NCBI RefSeq assembly: GCF_900091705.1
Contig: NZ_LT594783.1
Span: forward strand, 1-64,000
From: Clostridium mediterraneense
GTDB lineage: Bacteria > Bacillota > Clostridia > Clostridiales > Clostridiaceae
Length of the DNA stretch: 64,000 bases
Reading direction: 5' to 3'
Under the pieces are notes generated by a model that did not search any database, was not told the DNA's origin, and saw nothing but the letters and a program-made list of their open reading frames with translations. Position numbers and translations under genes: made by a program. Shown one piece after another: positions 7,728 to 16,250 of this stretch; within the stretch, counting starts at the first letter, position 1; each line of letters starts with the position of its first letter.

Positions 7728-8918
7728 CTATCTTAACTTATTTTTAGCATAAGATAAAGAAGATTCTAAATTCCCATTATTTTTTCCAGCTCCTTGAGCA
7801 AGAAAAGCACTTCCGCCACCTTTACCATCAATAAGGCTAATAGCATCTTTTAATATATTTCCCATATTAAATTTCTTAAGATTTTTGGATGAAGCAAAAA
7901 TAAGATTTACTCTTCCCTCATTTTTAATTGCTATTAAAGCAACTATATTATCATCTTCAGTGATTTTTTTTGCAAGCCTATCAACATATTTAATATCTTC
8001 ATTATCAAATATTTTTTCTACAACTGAAATACCATTTATATTTTCTGAAGCTTCAATCATTTCTTTCATTTGATACATAGCTATTTCATTTTCTAATTTT
8101 TTCTTTTGATCTATTACCTCTTTAAGTTTTTCATTTAAATTCTTAATTCCATTTATAGCTTCCACTTCACTACTACTTAAATATCTACAAATCTCTCTTG
8201 AAAAATTATCTTTTAAAATAGCATCATTAATAGCTCTTGTACCTGCTAAAAATTCTATTCTAGTATTACCTTTATTCTTTTCAAATCTTTTTATTTTAAT
8301 ATGTCTAAGCTCAATTGTTGAAGAAGGATGAAGACCACAACAAGCATTTATATCTAAATCACCTATTTTTAAAATTCTAATTTGTTCATTAGTATCTGGA
8401 AGATCTCTTCTTATCTTCATTTTTTTTAGTTCTTTCTTAGATGGTGTTAAAAATTCTGCTTTAATATTTTCACCTATTTTTTTATTTGCAAAAATTTCTA
8501 CCTCTCTAACTTGTTCTTCTGTAAGTGTTCCTTCTATATCAACAGTACTAATCTTATCACCTATATGAATACTTTTAGTGTTTGCATTAAATAAAGTAAA
8601 GAAACATCCTGATAATACATGCTGACCAAAATGTTGTTGCATACCATCAAATCTTCTTTCCCAATCTATTTCACATTTAACTCTATGTATTTTTATAGGC
8701 TTTTTTTCAGTTACATGATATATTATTCCTTCTTTTTCATAAACATCAATGACCTTATGTCCATCTATAGTACCTCTATCAGAAAACTGACCACCTCCAC
8801 CAGGGAAAAATGCAGTTTTATCTAAAATTACATGGAACTTTCCGCCTTCTTCTTTAACTTGGGCTATCTCCGCAGTAAACTCTCTTATATACTGATCCTC
8901 ATAATAAAGCTTTTCCAT
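7728..8918 (-). CDS. alaX: alanyl-tRNA editing protein, AlaX-L type with DHHA1 domain, 396 aa
   Basis: This is a free-standing relative of the AlaRS editing domain, which hydrolyses mischarged Ser- or Gly-tRNA(Ala). The editing motif HxxxH is present (QQHFGQH, H96 and H100), and the second zinc pair lies in ACCGLHPSS (C193 and H197). In that motif the usual second Gly is Cys194. After a coiled-coil linker (about 255-290) comes a DHHA1 domain ending GKGGGSAFLAQGAGKN. The length of about 396 fits the long AlaX class. The ribosome binding site is TTGGAGGAA. The gene stands alone. AlaRS itself is excluded, because no aminoacylation domain is present. Confidence 0.9.
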   Translation of the reverse strand: MEKLYYEDQYIREFTAEIAQVKEEGGKFHVILDKTAFFPGGGGQFSDRGTIDGHKVIDVYEKEGIIYHVTEKKPIKIHRVKCEIDWERRFDGMQQHFGQHVLSGCFFTLFNANTKSIHIGDKISTVDIEGTLTEEQVREVEIFANKKIGENIKAEFLTPSKKELKKMKIRRDLPDTNEQIRILKIGDLDINACCGLHPSSTIELRHIKIKRFEKNKGNTRIEFLAGTRAINDAILKDNFSREICRYLSSSEVEAINGIKNLNEKLKEVIDQKKKLENEIAMYQMKEMIEASENINGISVVEKIFDNEDIKYVDRLAKKITEDDNIVALIAIKNEGRVNLIFASSKNLKKFNMGNILKDAISLIDGKGGGSAFLAQGAGKNNGNLESSLSYAKNKLR

Positions 8919-9138
8919 ATATAAATTCCTCCAACTTATTGTCTTTAATAATAATTATAACAAATATTAAGCCTTTCCTAAAATATAAATTACCTTCCCC
9001 TTTTTGAAGACATCATAAAATAGTCTATTTCTATTTTTTGCATTAGATAAAATTTTAGAATTTAATTTTATGGTACATTTTAAATTTTTTATTATATTAA
9101 TAATCATTTACGAGTATTTTATTTAAGAATACAAATAG

Positions 9139-9177
9139 CAAAAAAAGAAGCAACTTTTTAAAGTTACTTCTTTTTTT
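9139..9177. terminator. bidirectional hairpin, second terminator of the sigma operon
   Basis: The arms GAAGCAACTTT/AAAGTTACTTC (one mismatch) are flanked by A and T runs on both sides, so it can work in either direction. Confidence 0.7.
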
Positions 9178-9236
9178 ACGAATACCAATAAAAAAGAGCT
9201 TGGCTACGTATTATTCTTAGTTGTAATTCTATTTTA

Positions 9237-9271
9237 CAAAAAAAGTTAAGATTTGGCAAGTTTTCTGCCAA
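9237..9271 (-). terminator. first terminator of the sigma/anti-sigma operon
   Basis: The stem TTGGCA/TGCCAA lies just past the stop codon, with a T run on the minus strand a few bases further on. Confidence 0.6.
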
Positions 9272-9285
9272 TTATTTTATAAAAG

Positions 9286-10449
9286 CTAGTTTAACTTAAT
9301 TATTATAGAATCTGATTTTGAATAATTATACTCTTCACCTTTATTATGACTTATTACTCTTGGTGTTATTTTTAAAGTATCTCCTGTAACTTTTCCTTTA
9401 TACTGTGCTCTCCAAGGTACAACACTCCAATCTTTACCATCCCACCCTTCTGGGGCATATAAATCATCTCTTCCTATTTCGCTTATTTCATCTATCTTAG
9501 TTCCATCTTCAAGCTCTATATCAAAAAATTGAAATCTATGATTTTCAAATTTTATATCACTATTAAAATAAAATAACTCTATATATCCTGGATGAATTTT
9601 TGCTTCTATTAATGTTGTTTGTCCTGCTCCATTTAAATCAAATGTATAGTTTAACTCAGCAGATTTTATTATTTGTTTTTCATCTTTAGCCTTTAGATTA
9701 AATTTAATACTTTCTGTACTTTCTTGTTGAAGAGGTTCTCCTTCACTAACTTCATATCCCTCTGTTCCTTCTATTTTTTTTCTATATTTTTCTCCCATTA
9801 TTATATCATTTAATTTTATTTCAATATTAAAATTATCTTCCTCTAAAAACTTATCATCAATTAATGCAGAGCTTTTAAACTTATATACTTTATTATCATC
9901 ACTTACCTCTGAAAGATAACCTGAGCTACTTTTAGGCTCCTCACTATTTATAAGTATATGTGTAGATACATTAGGTATAGGATAATATACAATTTTACTA
10001 TCATCTTTAATATTATTTTCTTTTTTCCACTTATCTATTTTATCTTTATTTTTACTTTTCCAATCCTCTATATTAAATTCACTATAATCTTTTATTACAT
10101 CCCAATATATATATCCATCTTCTACCCACGCTTTTACCTTTACTTTTATTCCATAAAGGTTTAATTCTCTTTCAATAATCCCATTTTTATATCCTATAGA
10201 GTCCTTAGAAACCTCATATGAATTTTGATAAACTTCTTTTACTCTCATTACATTAGCCCCTACATATTGACTATTTACAGAAAATACTCCACCTATAATC
10301 ATAAAGGCTAGTAATGCAGCAATTGTTATTCTTCTTTTATTATTCTTAGTTATTTTTTTCTTATAAGCTTTATCTACTATCTTTTTTAATCTTTCATCTA
10401 AGTTATCTGGAAGCTTTATTTTATCAATATCTTTATTATTTAACCCCAT
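9286..10449 (-). CDS. DUF4179-type anti-sigma factor, 387 aa
   Basis: The cytoplasmic N-terminus (1-40) is basic near the membrane (KKKITKNNKRR), one transmembrane helix follows at about 42-62, and a beta-rich extracytoplasmic domain of about 320 residues fits the DUF4179 family. Its start lies three bases after the sigma-factor stop, with GGAGGGG inside the end of the sigma gene, so the two are translationally linked. Known relatives hold their partner ECF sigma factor at the membrane until an envelope signal releases it. What is sensed here cannot be read from the sequence. Confidence 0.8.
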   Translation of the reverse strand: MGLNNKDIDKIKLPDNLDERLKKIVDKAYKKKITKNNKRRITIAALLAFMIIGGVFSVNSQYVGANVMRVKEVYQNSYEVSKDSIGYKNGIIERELNLYGIKVKVKAWVEDGYIYWDVIKDYSEFNIEDWKSKNKDKIDKWKKENNIKDDSKIVYYPIPNVSTHILINSEEPKSSSGYLSEVSDDNKVYKFKSSALIDDKFLEEDNFNIEIKLNDIIMGEKYRKKIEGTEGYEVSEGEPLQQESTESIKFNLKAKDEKQIIKSAELNYTFDLNGAGQTTLIEAKIHPGYIELFYFNSDIKFENHRFQFFDIELEDGTKIDEISEIGRDDLYAPEGWDGKDWSVVPWRAQYKGKVTGDTLKITPRVISHNKGEEYNYSKSDSIIIKLN

Positions 10450-10452
10450 GCT

Positions 10453-10968
10453 CTATGCCCCTCCTAAAATAATTTTTAATTTTTTAAGACTTCTATTTAT
10501 TCCACTTTTCACAGTTCCAAGAGGAATTTCTTTTTTTAAAGAAATATCTTTAAGAGTCATATCTTCTAGATATCTCATAACTATAAGATCTTTTTCTCTA
10601 TCACTTAATTTTTCTAATGCACCATATAAATCATAATTTTCATCTATATTTTTATCTTCATATGTAAATTCATTTTCAAATTCCTTTATATTTATAGACG
10701 TAACTTTTTTGGATTTATTATAATTATTTTTGCAAGTATTAATTAAAATCCTACAAATCCAAGAATTAAAGGCTTGTGGATTCTTAAGAGTATTAATAGA
10801 ATTTATTGCTTTAATTATTGAATCCTGTAAAGCATCCATTGCATCCTCTTCATTATTAAAATAAATAAAAGCAGCTTTATATAGCTTTTCTTTTATAGGC
10901 TCTAAAAGCTTATAGAAACTTTCAGAATCTCCTTTCTTAGCTTTTTTAAACACTAATTCATCTATCAT
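10453..10968 (-). CDS. ECF-type RNA polymerase sigma factor, 171 aa
   Basis: The protein contains sigma region 2 (about 8-75, including YFNNEEDAMDALQDSIIKA and a late W-containing helix FNSWICRILINTCKN) and region 4 (about 112-168, LSDREKDLIVMRYLEDMTLKDIS then GTVKSGINRSLKKLK). Region 3 is absent, as expected for the ECF class. It heads an operon with the DUF4179 anti-sigma factor. The ribosome binding site is GGAGGG. A promoter-like element of ECF type lies just upstream (11002-11028), suggesting autoregulation. The regulon is unknown. Confidence 0.9.
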   Translation of the reverse strand: MIDELVFKKAKKGDSESFYKLLEPIKEKLYKAAFIYFNNEEDAMDALQDSIIKAINSINTLKNPQAFNSWICRILINTCKNNYNKSKKVTSINIKEFENEFTYEDKNIDENYDLYGALEKLSDREKDLIVMRYLEDMTLKDISLKKEIPLGTVKSGINRSLKKLKIILGGA

Positions 10969-11001
10969 TTTTACCCTCCATTTTAAGCTTTCATATATAA
11001 A

Positions 11002-11028
11002 GACAATTTTCTCTTATAAAAAGTTCCA
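11002..11028 (-). promoter_or_regulatory. candidate ECF promoter of the sigma operon
   Basis: On the minus strand, TGGAAC is followed after 17 bases by TGTC. This is close to the TGAAAC-N16-CGTC type used by Bacillus ECF sigma factors. It ends about 35 bases before the sigma start codon. Confidence 0.45.
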
Positions 11029-11143
11029 TAAAATCATAAATTTATAAAAATAAAATTTTACCTATTCTATATTTACATAAAATCTTTAACTAAAGGAAAA
11101 CTAAACTTAATAATTGTATTAAATTTAAAAAGGAATGATTAGC

Positions 11144-11431
11144 ATGCCAAAAAGACTTGCAATTTCACTTTTAATAATAATAATCTTATTATCTTTTATT
11201 TTTTACCCAGTATTTTCACAAAAAATTTTAGGTATATATAGAAACTATAAATCATCTATATCAGGGGTTAATGGTATAGTTACAGTATATTCAGATAATG
11301 GACAGGTTATAGGAAGATATGAAAACTATAAAATGCATATAAAATATAAAAATCAAGGAATTATAGAAATTCGAACTCAAGATAAAATATATATCTTTTC
11401 TAACGCAACTATAATAATAGAAGAAAATTAA
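11144..11431 (+). CDS. small exported or membrane-anchored protein, 95 aa
   Basis: A hydrophobic N-terminal helix (LAISLLIIIILLSFIFYPVF) is followed by a short beta-strand domain (IVTVYSDNGQVIGRYENYKMHIKY...IEIRTQDKIYIF). An ATG at 11135 also lies in frame but is only one base from the AAAAGG ribosome binding site; ATG 11144 has proper spacing and is preferred. It is divergent from the ECF sigma operon across about 170 bases, which makes it a possible regulon member, although no matching ECF box was found on its side. No family recognised. Confidence 0.65.
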   Translation: MPKRLAISLLIIIILLSFIFYPVFSQKILGIYRNYKSSISGVNGIVTVYSDNGQVIGRYENYKMHIKYKNQGIIEIRTQDKIYIFSNATIIIEEN

Positions 11432-11469
11432 AAAAAGCCAGCTATCTTTTAGATAACTGGCTTTTTTTT
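11431..11469. terminator. bidirectional terminator between convergent genes
   Basis: The hairpin AAGCCAGCTATCT/AGATAACTGGCTT is flanked by an A run and a T run. It serves both the gene ending at 11431 and the Nudix gene ending at 11468. Confidence 0.85.
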
Positions 11470-11932
11470 ATTCTTGTATAATTTTTTCTATATTCTTTGG
11501 AATATTTTTAAGGCCTGTTTTTAAAAATACAGGATATATATTTGTCTTTTCAATCTCTGATAACTTAAACCATTTATATATTAAATCTTCTTTGCCTTCT
11601 TTTCCTATATATTCTCTTTCTTTATCCCTAAATTGTTTTGATAAAAGCTCTACTAAATAATAAAAACCTATCTCATGATACTGATTATTTTCATATTTAA
11701 AGAAATCTTCTGCTATCCAAAGCTGTCTTAAAACCTTTATATCTGCATCTATTTCTTCTTTATATTCTCTTATTATAGTATCTTCTGTCTTTTCCATAAA
11801 TTCTACTCTACCACCAGGTATAGACCAAAAATCATCTTTTTCTTTTCTTTCTAAAAATATATATCCATCTTCTATTATTATCCCTGCTACTCTTAAATTA
11901 AAAATAACTCCATTCTCACTAAAATTTATCAT
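11468..11932 (-). CDS. Nudix hydrolase, 154 aa
   Basis: The Nudix box is complete: G41-x5-E47-x7-R55-E56-x2-E59-E60, with Asp62 where Gly is usual. Nudix enzymes cleave nucleoside diphosphates linked to another group, using Mg bound by these glutamates. Nothing in the sequence fixes the substrate. No extra domain is present (compare the Nudix protein at 29.1 kb, which has one). The gene is alone and converges on the small exported protein gene through a shared terminator. Confidence 0.9.
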   Translation of the reverse strand: MINFSENGVIFNLRVAGIIIEDGYIFLERKEKDDFWSIPGGRVEFMEKTEDTIIREYKEEIDADIKVLRQLWIAEDFFKYENNQYHEIGFYYLVELLSKQFRDKEREYIGKEGKEDLIYKWFKLSEIEKTNIYPVFLKTGLKNIPKNIEKIIQE

Positions 11933-12117
11933 TAGTATCCTACTTTCATATAAATATTTCTCTCTATATATTCTACATTTTATAATAAAAATTTATAAGA
12001 TACTTTTTGATTTTTATTATAAAATATAGTTATTTCCCCTTTAATAAAACTCCTCAACTTATATTTTTATAAATTAATTTTAATTTGATAAACTATAATT
12101 ATCTTTACATTAATAAT

Positions 12118-12152
12118 AAAAAAATTCTTGAATTTATAAAATTCAAGAATTC
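12118..12152 (-). terminator. terminator of the 67-aa protein gene
   Basis: The arms ATTCTTGAATTT/AATTCAAGAAT are followed by a T run on the minus strand. Confidence 0.8.
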
Positions 12153-12160
12153 TTATAAAA

Positions 12161-12364
12161 CTAATATAAATCATGTTTTTGTCTATATTCCATTAAAGCT
12201 TCTAATGCAATAACTTGTAATTCATCTATAGGAGGTACATTTGCGCCTTCTCCAGACATTTTTATTGCTATTTCTCTTGCTAATTCTCTAATATCTTTTT
12301 TAGTAATTTCATCCTTATGTTTTTCAATTAATGAATATAATTCTTCCTTAGCTAAATTTACCAT
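12161..12364 (-). CDS. small helical hypothetical protein, 67 aa
   Basis: The frame opens at 12394, but the first ATG has no ribosome binding site. ATG 12364 is preceded by GAAAGGAAG at good spacing and is preferred, giving 67 residues from MVNLAKEELYSLIEKH to EYRQKHDLY. It is helical and charged with no Cys or membrane segment. A conserved-looking centre reads REIAIKMSGEGANVPPIDELQ. I do not recognise it. It is monocistronic. Confidence 0.6.
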   Translation of the reverse strand: MVNLAKEELYSLIEKHKDEITKKDIRELAREIAIKMSGEGANVPPIDELQVIALEALMEYRQKHDLY

Positions 12365-12553
12365 ATGTTTCTTCCTTTCAGTTTCTTTTATCATTTTTAA
12401 ATTTATTTTACCATATTATTTTATTAATTTCTTCTATTTTCTTGAATTTTATTACATTCTAGATATAAACAAATTATTATTATCTATATTTATTTCTCCA
12501 TCTTATACCAATAAAAATTAATAAATATACATAATATAAACTTTAAATTTTAT

Positions 12554-12592
12554 AAAAAATAAAAGAGCTTACTAAAATAGTTTGCTCTTTTA
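12554..12592 (-). terminator. terminator of the aminotransferase operon
   Basis: The arms AAAGAGCTTACTA/TAGTTTGCTCTTT have mismatches near the loop. T residues follow on the minus strand. Confidence 0.7.
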
Positions 12593-12598
12593 CTTAAA

Positions 12599-13099
12599 TT
12601 AAATGTAATTTTCTATAAATTTATCTATATCTTTTTTTATAAACCCTGCATTTTTTACAATTTTAATATTATTACTTCCTTTAATCCACTGACCAATTTC
12701 TATCTTATATTCATTATCTTTAGATAAAATAAATCCTACTAAATTCTTTGCTGAAATACTAAGCTCTCCTACATCCATAATTCTTTCAGATGTTGGCATA
12801 TATCCCATACCTTCAATATAATCAAAATCTATTCCAACATCTAAATCAAATTCTTCCCCAACTATAGTAATTATTTCACCATCAAAGCCACTTACAAAAG
12901 GAAAATAAATTGCCTTTCCCTTATTAAGTTGATTATTTATTTTACCCACATCTAATGTATGTGCTTTATAAATATAATCTACTTTAGATTTATCACTTAA
13001 TTCTAATACTTCACTTTCTAAATATTTTCTTTTTCCATCCTTAATTATTTTTTCTACTGAATTTTTATAATCCTCTAATAAACTTTCTATATCTAGCAT
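12599..13099 (-). CDS. hypothetical protein in aminotransferase operon, 166 aa
   Basis: This is a soluble protein of 166 residues with a long N-terminal helix (LLEDYKNSVEKIIKDGKRKY) and a mixed alpha/beta remainder (GKAIYFPFVSGFDGEIITIVGEEFDLDVGIDFDYIEGMGYMP). There are no Cys pairs, signal peptide or known motif. It follows the class V aminotransferase by 16 bases on the same strand and shares its terminator, so the two are probably co-transcribed. Co-transcription hints at a related task, but I cannot name it. Confidence 0.55.
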   Translation of the reverse strand: MLDIESLLEDYKNSVEKIIKDGKRKYLESEVLELSDKSKVDYIYKAHTLDVGKINNQLNKGKAIYFPFVSGFDGEIITIVGEEFDLDVGIDFDYIEGMGYMPTSERIMDVGELSISAKNLVGFILSKDNEYKIEIGQWIKGSNNIKIVKNAGFIKKDIDKFIENYI

Positions 13100-13115
13100 A
13101 TCTATTTTTAATCTC

Positions 13116-14270
13116 CTAATCTTTTTTATTATATTCTAAAATAAACTCATTTACTAAACTTAAGTCTGAATTAAATCCTAAATCTTTTAATCCTTTTTCT
13201 ATACAATCTAAAGCTAAAACTATAAATTCAAATCTAGCATTCTCTCCCATATGTCCTATTCTTAAAATCTGATTTTCAAATTCTGCAATAGAAGTTGAAA
13301 AAATGACATTATATTCTTTTTCTATATGATTTCTTAAATTTAAAGCTCCTATTTCTTTAGGAATAGCTACTGCTGTTACAGTATTTGAAAATCCTGTTTG
13401 TTGGTATAAATCTAAACCAATACTTTTTATAGCCTTTCTAACAGCCATAGCAATCTTTTTATGCCTTTCTATAACTCTTTCTATTCCTTCTTCTAATATA
13501 TTGTCTACGGCTTTATCTAAAGCTATTATATCACTTATAGGCATACTATATGGAAACCATTTATCTTTATAATAATTTTCCCATATTGTTAAATTACAAT
13601 AAAAAGATTTTATATTTTCTTTTCTATCTTTTATCACCCTTTTAGCATCTTCACTTATACTTACTATAGTTAAACCTATCGGAGCAGAAAAAGCTTTCTG
13701 AGATCCTCCAAGAGCTATATCTACCTGCCAATCATCCATTTTAAAACTTTCTCCAACCATTGCTGAAACTGAATCAACAACTGTAATTATTCCATAACTT
13801 TTTAAAAGAGGACATATTTCAGCTATATTATTAAGCATTCCTGTAGGAGTATCACAATGAACAATAGTTGCATATTTAAAATTATTATTTTTTTGTAAAA
13901 ATACTTTTAAATCATCTATATTTATTTCATTATTATAATTACCTTTAAAATAAGTAACTTCCCCTCCATATAGCTCTACAAAGCTATCAAAGCCTTTTCC
14001 AAATACACCATTATCAATAACTAAAACCTTATCTCCTGTTTCAGTAAGAGATGCACAAGCTGCCTCTAATCCTAAAATACCTTCACCACTTAAAATATAA
14101 GTATCTGAATTTTTAGCCCCTATAATATCTGAAATCTTATCACAACAATTTTTATAAAACTCAACAAATTCCTTATCTACATCTGGATTTGTAGTAGCTT
14201 TTGACATTTCAAACCTAACATTCTCCCTAACCATTGTTGGACCAGGAGTATATACAAATTTATTACCCAT
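13116..14270 (-). CDS. class V (PLP-dependent) aminotransferase, alanine-glyoxylate / serine-pyruvate type, 384 aa
   Basis: The fold-type I class V pattern is clear: N-terminal FVYTPGPTMV, the cofactor Asp in ITVVDSVSA (about 166) and the Schiff-base lysine in GGSQKAFSAP (about 192). The C-terminal substrate-binding region has LRIGHMGENARFE. Close families transaminate alanine, serine, glyoxylate or purine-derived amino donors (PucG); the exact substrate is not fixed by the sequence. ATG 14270 with GGGGTGA upstream is preferred to the in-frame GTG at 14279. It is first gene of a two-gene unit. Confidence 0.85.
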   Translation of the reverse strand: MGNKFVYTPGPTMVRENVRFEMSKATTNPDVDKEFVEFYKNCCDKISDIIGAKNSDTYILSGEGILGLEAACASLTETGDKVLVIDNGVFGKGFDSFVELYGGEVTYFKGNYNNEINIDDLKVFLQKNNNFKYATIVHCDTPTGMLNNIAEICPLLKSYGIITVVDSVSAMVGESFKMDDWQVDIALGGSQKAFSAPIGLTIVSISEDAKRVIKDRKENIKSFYCNLTIWENYYKDKWFPYSMPISDIIALDKAVDNILEEGIERVIERHKKIAMAVRKAIKSIGLDLYQQTGFSNTVTAVAIPKEIGALNLRNHIEKEYNVIFSTSIAEFENQILRIGHMGENARFEFIVLALDCIEKGLKDLGFNSDLSLVNEFILEYNKKD

Positions 14271-14357
14271 AATCTTCACCCCAAAATATATTTTTACTTA
14301 GATTACCATATTTCTTCCGATTTTCAAATTATACCCATACGATTTTTTACTTAATAT

Positions 14358-14404
14358 AAAAAATGATTTCTTTTACTAATTGAATTGCAAAAGAAATCAT
14401 TTTA
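14358..14404 (-). terminator. terminator of the 148-aa protein gene
   Basis: The arms AAATGATTTCTTTT/AAAAGAAATCATTT surround a loop of about 15 bases, with T residues on the minus side. Confidence 0.75.
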
Positions 14405-14414
14405 TAAACTTATA

Positions 14415-14861
14415 TTAATCATATATTTTAACTCTTGGGATATATATTGATTGTAAAATCTCTAAAACCTTATCCTCTTTCATATAAGAACTATATATTC
14501 CACATACCTCTATATATGAAACTATACTATCTACAAGTCTATAGCTTGGTTTTTCAGATAATTCTACATATTCAAATAATGAGTAAGCTATTTCTTCAAG
14601 AAGAATTACAACTCTTTCTCTATCTCTCTTTGTTCTTAGTCTCTCTATTATTTTTAATAATTTATCTAAACTTTTCCATCCTGATCTTTTAAATATTCCT
14701 ATTTTAAAAGAAGACTTTTCAACAGCCTTTTCAACTTTTATAATTTCACATTCATATAAATTAGTTTTATAATTTATAGAACCACAAGTAAATGCTTTCT
14801 TTAAATTAATAAAAAAATATTTTATATCTTCTAAGAATCTATTACGTCCATAGATTTCCAT
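14415..14861 (-). CDS. hypothetical protein, 148 aa
   Basis: The protein is 148 residues, basic in its first two thirds (KIGIFKRSGWKSLDKLLKIIERLRTKRDRERV) and helical, with an acidic Tyr-rich end. No transmembrane segment, metal motif or known family was seen. The start is at ATG 14861 after a weak purine stretch. It is monocistronic between two terminators. Confidence 0.55.
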   Translation of the reverse strand: MEIYGRNRFLEDIKYFFINLKKAFTCGSINYKTNLYECEIIKVEKAVEKSSFKIGIFKRSGWKSLDKLLKIIERLRTKRDRERVVILLEEIAYSLFEYVELSEKPSYRLVDSIVSYIEVCGIYSSYMKEDKVLEILQSIYIPRVKIYD

Positions 14862-14974
14862 AGGAAATCACTCCATTCAATGCAAACTTTATTTAATTTT
14901 ACTATTTTCATATGTAGAATAATAAAACTAATGGTCAAATTTTTATTAACTTTTATAAATTTAATTAATAAAAA

Positions 14975-15018
14975 TAAAAAAAATGCATCAATAAGTTTCC
15001 TTATTGATGCATCTTTTT
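14975..15018 (-). terminator. terminator of the Ser/Thr-rich protein gene
   Basis: The hairpin GATGCATCAATAAG/TTATTGATGCATC has a T run on the minus strand immediately after the stop codon. Confidence 0.85.
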
Positions 15019-15784
15019 ATTTTTCACTTTTTACATTTAAATTAGTAGTATTTTTTTGTTGATTTGCTGATTCATTTGAATTACTACTTGTTTGACTAGT
15101 ATTATTCTTTACATCACTTGAACTATCTTTACTACTTGCAGAATTATCATCTGTATTAGCCTTAGTTGAAGAGCTAGCAGAAGAATCATCATTATTTGTA
15201 GTTGTAGCTTGATTATTATCTGAAATACTACTATTAGTAGTATTTGAAGAAGCTACTTGAGTAGTATTTCCTTCTGAACTTGAACTAGTTGATGAATTTC
15301 CAGATATAGTATTAGCTATACTCTTTATTTCATTTCCTATACTATCAATTAAATTATTTATTGTCTTAGTAACAGTTCCTTTAGTAGTATTGTTGTCTGA
15401 ACTATCTGCTGAATTACTTGATGAACTATTAGCACTTTGTGGTTTTGTAGCATAAGATGCTCCTGGTATAGTATCATCTCCATCTACAGATGTTGGAACT
15501 GCTGTTGTATCAGTTTCACCTGCATAAGCAGTTGTTGATGCTTCTCCTCCTGGAACTGCTTGTCCTTTATTAGGCACTATTTTACTAGCTGGGTTCACAT
15601 ATACATATCCATTTTCTACTCCAGGTCCTTTAGCTTCATTTGTTGGATTATCACTCTTTAGAAAATGTGTGCTACTTAATATAGTAACTATACCCGCTAT
15701 CCCTATAACAATTATAAATAAAATAGCAATTAAGATTCTTTTAGTTTGATCTGTCATAGCAAACTTTTTCATCTTTTTCTCCAT
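15017..15784 (-). CDS. membrane-anchored Ser/Thr/Asn-rich surface protein, 255 aa
   Basis: After a basic cytoplasmic stub (MEKKMKKFAMTDQTKR) one transmembrane helix spans about 17-37 (ILIAILFIIVIGIAGIVTIL). The rest is exported and low in complexity. A first part (about 45-115) contains NGYVYVNPASKIVPNKGQAVP and Ala/Thr-rich stretches, and about 115-255 is nearly all Ser, Asn, Thr, Asp and Lys. Such tails usually serve as flexible or glycosylated stalks. No sortase motif or catalytic domain was seen. The ribosome binding site is AAGGAG. Confidence 0.7.
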   Translation of the reverse strand: MEKKMKKFAMTDQTKRILIAILFIIVIGIAGIVTILSSTHFLKSDNPTNEAKGPGVENGYVYVNPASKIVPNKGQAVPGGEASTTAYAGETDTTAVPTSVDGDDTIPGASYATKPQSANSSSSNSADSSDNNTTKGTVTKTINNLIDSIGNEIKSIANTISGNSSTSSSSEGNTTQVASSNTTNSSISDNNQATTTNNDDSSASSSTKANTDDNSASSKDSSSDVKNNTSQTSSNSNESANQQKNTTNLNVKSEK

Positions 15785-16250
15785 AAAAATCTCCTTTTTG
15801 TATTACATAATTATATTAATGCAATAATTAAATTTTTAATTATCATGGTAATTCCATAATAATATTTTAATATAATTATATAATTACAATTTGTCCAATT
15901 AAGTATTTTATAAATTATTTAATTTTTTTTATATTATAATCTTATTTTTATTATATATTTTATTAATAATTTGTAAACAGAAAATATTTAGTATTATTTT
16001 TATAATAACCAAGAAATTTATCTTGTCCCTAAAATATTCTCTTAATATTCTATCAAAATTAAATTTTAAAAAGTAACAAATTAAGTGAAAAAAATAGTAT
16101 GAATAAGTTTGTTAGATTTAATTATTTTCTTGTACAAATTTTTCATTTGAAATAAAATAAGAAAGTATTTATAATAAATATAGAAAATTCGTTAACAAGT
16201 CATTCATTAATTATTAACACACAAAAGATTAAATAATTGGAGGACTACAG
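15785..16250. other. intergenic region upstream of pnuC
   Basis: These 466 bases between divergent genes are extremely AT-rich. No ORF or hairpin of note was found, and no NAD-type riboswitch pattern was recognised. The pnuC promoter lies at 16147-16175. Confidence 0.45.
16147..16175 (+). promoter_or_regulatory. promoter of pnuC
   Basis: TTGAAA and TATAAT are separated by 17 bases, about 75 bases upstream of the start codon. Confidence 0.6.

Larger units (their letters stand above)
8919..9285. other. intergenic region with two terminators
   Basis: There is no gene here. The region holds two hairpins downstream of the sigma/anti-sigma operon and the unrecognised promoter of the AlaX gene. 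Confidence 0.5.

Noticed and set aside
15785-16250. NAD or thiamine riboswitch before pnuC
   Set aside because: No conserved aptamer core and no terminator could be found in the region.
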